Positions 60,270 to 64,000 of a stretch of DNA of 64,000 bases are shown in pieces. A model generated the notes under the pieces. The model had not been told where the DNA came from. It made no database searches and was given only the letters and a program-made list of their open reading frames with translations. The stretch is taken from assembly GCF_900142695.1 (NCBI RefSeq), contig NZ_FRBU01000010.1:1-64000 (forward strand). The letters run 5' to 3'. The translations under genes and the position numbers were made by a program. Position 1 is the first letter of the stretch. The number at the start of each line of letters is the position of its first letter. Source of the stretch: Flavobacterium xanthum. Its GTDB lineage: Bacteria > Bacteroidota > Bacteroidia > Flavobacteriales > Flavobacteriaceae.

Positions 60270-60689
60270 ATGGAGATTTTAAGCTGTCCAAAATGCCAAA
60301 GCAACCACATCATAAAAAGTGGTGTAATTAACAGCAAACAAAGGTACTTATGTAAAAAATGCAATTATTTTTTTACGGTTAATAAAATTGGAAAAAAGAT
60401 AGATGATTACTACGTAACTAAAGCATTGCAGCTCTACTTAGAAGGTCTAAGTTTTCGGGAAATAGAGCGAATAATAGGGGTTTCACATGTAACGGTGAGC
60501 AATTGGGTAAAGTCTTACAATATCAAAAAGCCCTCTCACGCCAACTACCATCCCACTTACAAGATTTTTAGCCACTTAGAACTAGTAGAATTTTTAAAAA
60601 ACAAGGAATTACTCTCTGGCGCAGGGATGATTATTACCGAACTTGGCGATAAGTTTATGCTCATTAAATGGGAGCGATTTAAAGATTAA
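60270..60689 (+). CDS. InsA-like (IS1-type) zinc-ribbon/HTH DNA-binding protein
   Basis: A 139-residue protein with ATG at 60270 (MEILSCPKCQSNHIIKSG). The N-terminal zinc ribbon has Cys6, Cys9, Cys28 and Cys31 in the CPKC...YLCKKC pattern, followed by a helix-turn-helix (LYLEGLSFREIERIIGVSHVTVSNWVKSY), as in InsA of IS1. The usual InsB catalytic DDE part is absent; instead the last 45 residues (HLELVEFLKNKELLSGAGMI) form a small, unrelated tail. There are no terminal inverted repeats around it. It is upstream of a porin and a transporter in the same direction, which suggests a domesticated regulator, not an active transposase. The regulator role is inferred. Confidence 0.8.
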   Translation: MEILSCPKCQSNHIIKSGVINSKQRYLCKKCNYFFTVNKIGKKIDDYYVTKALQLYLEGLSFREIERIIGVSHVTVSNWVKSYNIKKPSHANYHPTYKIFSHLELVEFLKNKELLSGAGMIITELGDKFMLIKWERFKD

Positions 60690-60790
60690 CTATAGTACTT
60701 TACACAAAAATATATTGAAATTTTTTTCTAGAATAAAATAACTGAATTTGGCACTTTATTAACCAACCATTTAATAACCAATTTCTATTT

Positions 60791-62170
60791 ATGAAAAAAA
60801 TATTTTTTACAGCGGCAATACTACTATTGTCTCTTGAAGGATTTTCACAAGGCTCCACCGACTATGGTGCCGGACTGAAATTTAATCTGAACGAAGACGG
60901 TTCCAAATTCATGCGCGTAATTGCTTGGAACCAAATCTGGATGCGTTCCGCTCAGATGAATCCTGGAACAATGATTGGTGGAGAAGCAACATCCACTGCG
61001 ACCGATATAGGCAACAGGCGCTTGCGTTTTCTAGCCTATGCACAAATATCCAAAAGATACATGATCTTGACTCATTTTGGTATTAACAACCAAACTTTCA
61101 TTAACGGTGGCGCAGCAGGAACCTCAGGTACTGGTGGCTACGGTGCCGGGAAAAAACCAGGTTTATTCTTTCATGACGCATGGAATGAGTATGCAGTTGT
61201 ATTGCCAGAAAAAGACAAAAAATTTAGTTTCACTCTCGGTGCTGGATTGCATTATTACATGGGATTATCTAGATTAACAATGGCTTCTACTTTAAATTTC
61301 CTAACTATTGATGCTCCTATTTTTAACTGGCCATTAATTGAAAATTCAGATCAATTTGCCAGACAGGTAGGTCTATTTGCAAAGGGAAAATATGGAAAAC
61401 TTGAATATCGCATGAGTTACAACAAACCTTATGCTACCAACTTAACTCCTGCAAACACAACGATTGCATCGAATGCCGTAGCTGTAGATAACAGTGGTAT
61501 GACGAAATGGTCTAAAGCCGGATATTTTGAATACCAGTTTTTAGATCAAGAAGCCAATGTATTGCCTTTTAAAGTAGGTAGCTATTTAGGAACTAAAAAA
61601 GTATTCAACATTGGTGCTGGTTTTTACACGGCCCCTGATGCTACAAAAACTTCTGTAAACAGTACTATCAACAAACATGACATCAAACTTTTCTCTGCCG
61701 ATGTTTTTCTTGATATGCCTATTGGAAAAAAAGAAAACAAAATGGCCATAACAGGTTACAGTGTGCTATATGATTATGATTTTGGTCCTAATTATTTGCG
61801 TAATGTTGGGATTATGAATATTGGCTCAGTAGATCCTAATTTTACAGGAAATAGAGCAATTGCAGGAGCTGGTAATGCACAACCTACTATTGGATCTGGA
61901 AACATATGGTATACGCAAGCAGGTGTTTTATTACCAAATAAAGAAGCGAAACCTAAAATTCGCATCCAGCCTTTTGGTGCTGTTACCTATAAAAACTTTG
62001 ATGCTTTGGAACAGTCAAGCACACAGTTTGATGTAGGATCTAACTTTTTCTTAGATGGACACCATGCCAAAATAACGGCGCAATATTCAACTAGACCCGT
62101 ATACACCTCTCTAACAAATCGTTCAGGATCATTAGGAGACTTCATAGTACAACTTCAAATCTATCTATAA
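60791..62170 (+). CDS. Outer-membrane porin
   Basis: A 459-residue exported protein with a signal peptide (MKKIFFTAAILLLSLEGFSQ). The rest is a beta-rich, Gly/aromatic sequence with strands such as MILTHFGINNQTFIN, FSFTLGAGLHYYMGLSRL and a final FIVQLQIYL ending in Leu, typical of outer-membrane barrels. It resembles phosphate-selective-porin-like proteins found beside MHS transporters in Bacteroidota. The substrate is unknown. It starts about 100 bp after the InsA-like gene and precedes the transporter by 22 bp, so they form one unit. Confidence 0.82.
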   Translation: MKKIFFTAAILLLSLEGFSQGSTDYGAGLKFNLNEDGSKFMRVIAWNQIWMRSAQMNPGTMIGGEATSTATDIGNRRLRFLAYAQISKRYMILTHFGINNQTFINGGAAGTSGTGGYGAGKKPGLFFHDAWNEYAVVLPEKDKKFSFTLGAGLHYYMGLSRLTMASTLNFLTIDAPIFNWPLIENSDQFARQVGLFAKGKYGKLEYRMSYNKPYATNLTPANTTIASNAVAVDNSGMTKWSKAGYFEYQFLDQEANVLPFKVGSYLGTKKVFNIGAGFYTAPDATKTSVNSTINKHDIKLFSADVFLDMPIGKKENKMAITGYSVLYDYDFGPNYLRNVGIMNIGSVDPNFTGNRAIAGAGNAQPTIGSGNIWYTQAGVLLPNKEAKPKIRIQPFGAVTYKNFDALEQSSTQFDVGSNFFLDGHHAKITAQYSTRPVYTSLTNRSGSLGDFIVQLQIYL

Positions 62171-62192
62171 TCAATTTTAAAAATAACAATAC

Positions 62193-63728
62193 ATGAAAGA
62201 AAAATCAACAAAAGGAATTTGGAAAGTTATTTCCGCGTCCTCAATGGGAACCATGATCGAATGGTATGACTTTTACATCTTTGGAAGCTTAGCAGTTGTA
62301 ATTTCAACTAAGTTTTTCCCTTCGGATAATCCAACAGCTGCTTTCTTATCAACTTTGGCAACATTTGCAGCAGGGTTCGTAGTTAGACCGTTTGGAGCCC
62401 TTTTCTTTGGAAGATTAGGAGATTTAATTGGAAGAAAATACACCTTCATGGTTACTTTGCTTTTAATGGGTGGTGCTACATTCTTAATAGGTTGTATCCC
62501 AAGTTATGAAACCATTGGATTTATGGCTCCTTTATTAGTATTAATTCTTCGTTTGTTACAAGGTCTTGCATTGGGTGGTGAATATGGTGGAGCAGCGACT
62601 TACGTGGCCGAACATGCGCCAGTAGGACAAAGAGGATATTGGACTTCTTGGATTCAAACTACCGCAACAGTTGGTTTGTTCATCTCTTTAATGGTAATTC
62701 TTGCCACAAGAAATATCCTAACACCGGAACAATTTGACGAATGGGGATGGAGAGTTCCATTTTGGTTATCCATCGTCATGGTTGGAGTTTCGTATTTGAT
62801 TAGAAAAAACATGGATGAATCACCTGTTTTCGCCAAAGCTAAAAGCGAAGGAAAAACAAGTACAAATCCTTTGAAAGAAAGTTTTGGAAATCGATACAAT
62901 ATGAAATTTGTATTGTTGGCTTTATTTGGAGCTACAATGGGACAAGGTGTTGTTTGGTATACTGGTCAGTTTTATGCAATGAATTTCATGAAAACAGTAA
63001 TGTCCATTGATTCCTCTCAAGTGGATACTTTATTAGGAGTTGCTTTGATTATTGGCACACCCTTTTTCGTATTTTTTGGTTGGTTGAGTGATAAGGTAGG
63101 TAGAAAATACATTATGATGGGCGGAATGTTATTGGCCATTTTATTATACAGACCCATCTACAAACAAATGTACGAAACCACATCAGTAAAAAACAAAACT
63201 GAAATGGTGGAAAAAACGACTCTACTAGCTGAATTAAAGGAAAACAAAAAACAGACGATGGACTCAATCTACACGACTAACAAAGAGTATGTGGATGGAA
63301 CTACTTTTCAAGAAATAAAAACCGTACATTTAGAAAACGGTGTAGCAATCGTGGTGGATGGCAAAGCTAAAGTCGACACTAAAACAACGGTGAAAATTAA
63401 TTCTAGTGACAATTGGGTTTTAGTATTTTTAGTGTTCATACAAGTGATCTTCGTAACTATGGTTTACGGTCCTATTGCCGCATTCTTAGTTGAAATGTTC
63501 CCAGTAAAAATCAGGTACACATCGATGTCATTGCCGTACCACGTAGGAAATGGAATCTTCGGGGGCTTACTACCTGCTATTTCAACCTATTTTGTTACCA
63601 ATGCAAAAGACCTCGGCCATCCGGAATTTTATCTTGAAGGACTCTGGTATCCAATTGTTATTGCTGCAGTTAGTTTTGTAGTTGGAATGGTTTACATTAA
63701 AAATAAAGATAAAAACGCTCACGAATAA
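62193..63728 (+). CDS. MFS transporter, metabolite:H+ symporter (MHS) family, with periplasmic insert
   Basis: A 511-residue inner-membrane transporter of the ProP/KgtP/ShiA type. Family signatures: SSMGTMIEWYDFYIFGSLA, GALFFGRLGDLIGRKYT between helices 2 and 3, RLLQGLALGGEYGGAATYVAEHAP, and DKVGRKY between helices 8 and 9. A hydrophilic insert of about 83 residues (roughly 325-407, bases 63165-63413) interrupts the loop between helices 9 and 10, on the periplasmic side, rich in Lys, Glu and Thr. The substrate is likely a carboxylate or small osmolyte. A small membrane protein follows 10 bp later. Confidence 0.88.
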   Translation: MKEKSTKGIWKVISASSMGTMIEWYDFYIFGSLAVVISTKFFPSDNPTAAFLSTLATFAAGFVVRPFGALFFGRLGDLIGRKYTFMVTLLLMGGATFLIGCIPSYETIGFMAPLLVLILRLLQGLALGGEYGGAATYVAEHAPVGQRGYWTSWIQTTATVGLFISLMVILATRNILTPEQFDEWGWRVPFWLSIVMVGVSYLIRKNMDESPVFAKAKSEGKTSTNPLKESFGNRYNMKFVLLALFGATMGQGVVWYTGQFYAMNFMKTVMSIDSSQVDTLLGVALIIGTPFFVFFGWLSDKVGRKYIMMGGMLLAILLYRPIYKQMYETTSVKNKTEMVEKTTLLAELKENKKQTMDSIYTTNKEYVDGTTFQEIKTVHLENGVAIVVDGKAKVDTKTTVKINSSDNWVLVFLVFIQVIFVTMVYGPIAAFLVEMFPVKIRYTSMSLPYHVGNGIFGGLLPAISTYFVTNAKDLGHPEFYLEGLWYPIVIAAVSFVVGMVYIKNKDKNAHE

Positions 63729-63738
63729 AAACACAGCT

Positions 63739-63966
63739 ATGAATCAATTAAAAAGAATATTAGGACTAGTTTGGATTGCATTAGCAGCTGCCGCAGCCTA
63801 TTTTTGCATCTTCACTTTTGGATTACCAAAATTGATGTCCGGAAAACAAGAAGACTTAGTTTTCGGAATAATTATACTCTTTATACTAACCCCATTAATT
63901 GTTTTAGGACTGGGAACCTTTGGGTACTTCTCCTTAATGGGAGATTACGATGAAAAAGACAATTAA
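63739..63966 (+). CDS. DUF6814-like small membrane protein
   Basis: A 75-residue protein, ATG at 63739 (MNQLKRILGLVWIALAAAAAYFCIF); the longer upstream reading overlaps the transporter. Two membrane helices (about residues 7-27 and 41-65) with a short acidic tail (GDYDEKDN). It begins 10 nt after the MHS transporter, where DUF6814 proteins are found in related genomes, to my recollection. It may be an accessory subunit; this is inferred from position only. Confidence 0.7.
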   Translation: MNQLKRILGLVWIALAAAAAYFCIFTFGLPKLMSGKQEDLVFGIIILFILTPLIVLGLGTFGYFSLMGDYDEKDN

Positions 63967-64000
63967 CCAAACCATTACCACAATAGACAGTCTCTGCATT

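Noticed and set aside
60083..60331. An 82-aa ORF overlapping the InsA-like start
   Set aside because: Out of frame with the zinc-ribbon gene, low-complexity, no family.
1..64000. CRISPR arrays, rRNA operons, prophage genes
   Set aside because: No regularly spaced repeats, no rRNA-like sequence and no phage structural genes were seen.

Overview
The window looks like a chromosomal segment of a Flavobacterium-type Bacteroidota. The evidence is the AT-rich sequence, Bacteroidota -7 boxes (TAnnTTTG) in front of many genes, Bacteroidota-specific families (GLPGLI proteins, PorT/SprT, GYDIA kinase, DUF5686 with a CarboxypepD_reg-like domain, a CarboxypepD/plug outer-membrane receptor), the pbp2-rodA arrangement of the mre locus, and cysteine-free AccD of the flavobacterial type. 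No rRNA, CRISPR array or prophage was seen. There is one tRNA (Phe).

Layout. 1-2750 is a small accessory patch: the 3' end of an IS66 transposase, two tiny secreted ORFs, an XRE regulator with tandem repeats and a probable A7 frameshift, and a higBA toxin-antitoxin pair. 2766-10183 is mostly minus strand: membrane pyrophosphatase, soluble pyrophosphatase, AlkA-type glycosylase, DUF5686 protein and pyruvate dehydrogenase E1 beta. 10200-14915 is a duplicated GLPGLI/receptor locus bordered by a 19-bp direct repeat and by dispersed intergenic repeats. 15005-31524 holds housekeeping genes: etfBA, a bifunctional nuclease, thyA, folA, ubiE, porT, a TrmH methylase, a BamA/TamA protein, fbaA, accD, an ABC permease and purH, leading into mreB. 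30496-36138 is the cell-shape cluster mreBCD-pbp2-rodA. 36529-43849 holds prc, surE, lpxB, an NlpC/P60 lipoprotein and comEC. 43855-49891 is a minus-strand peptide-use operon (DPP4, two POT transporters, thioredoxin). 50071-52374 holds HMG-CoA reductase and a GHMP kinase. 52496-58741 is a minus-strand coaX / outer-membrane protein / lptC / CNNM / PpiD series. tRNA-Phe follows, then a SYLF protein, and at the right end a unit made of an IS1-InsA-like DNA-binding protein, a porin, an MHS-type transporter with a large periplasmic insert, and a DUF6814-like small membrane protein.

Working together: envelope biogenesis dominates (PorT, BamA/TamA, LpxB, LptC, PpiD, PBP2/RodA/MreBCD, Prc). The DPP4-POT operon should release dipeptides and import them. 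thyA and folA serve the folate/thymidylate cycle, and mvaA with the GHMP kinase serve mevalonate isoprenoid synthesis.

The least conventional parts are the GLPGLI duplication with a receptor stub and a terminator 17 nt before the second copy; the InsA-like protein without a catalytic partner beside a transporter unit; the MHS transporter insert; the terminator loops that contain promoter boxes; and the XRE gene whose C-terminus appears to have been cut off by an A7 shift. I did not find a clearly undescribed multi-gene defence or biosynthetic system.
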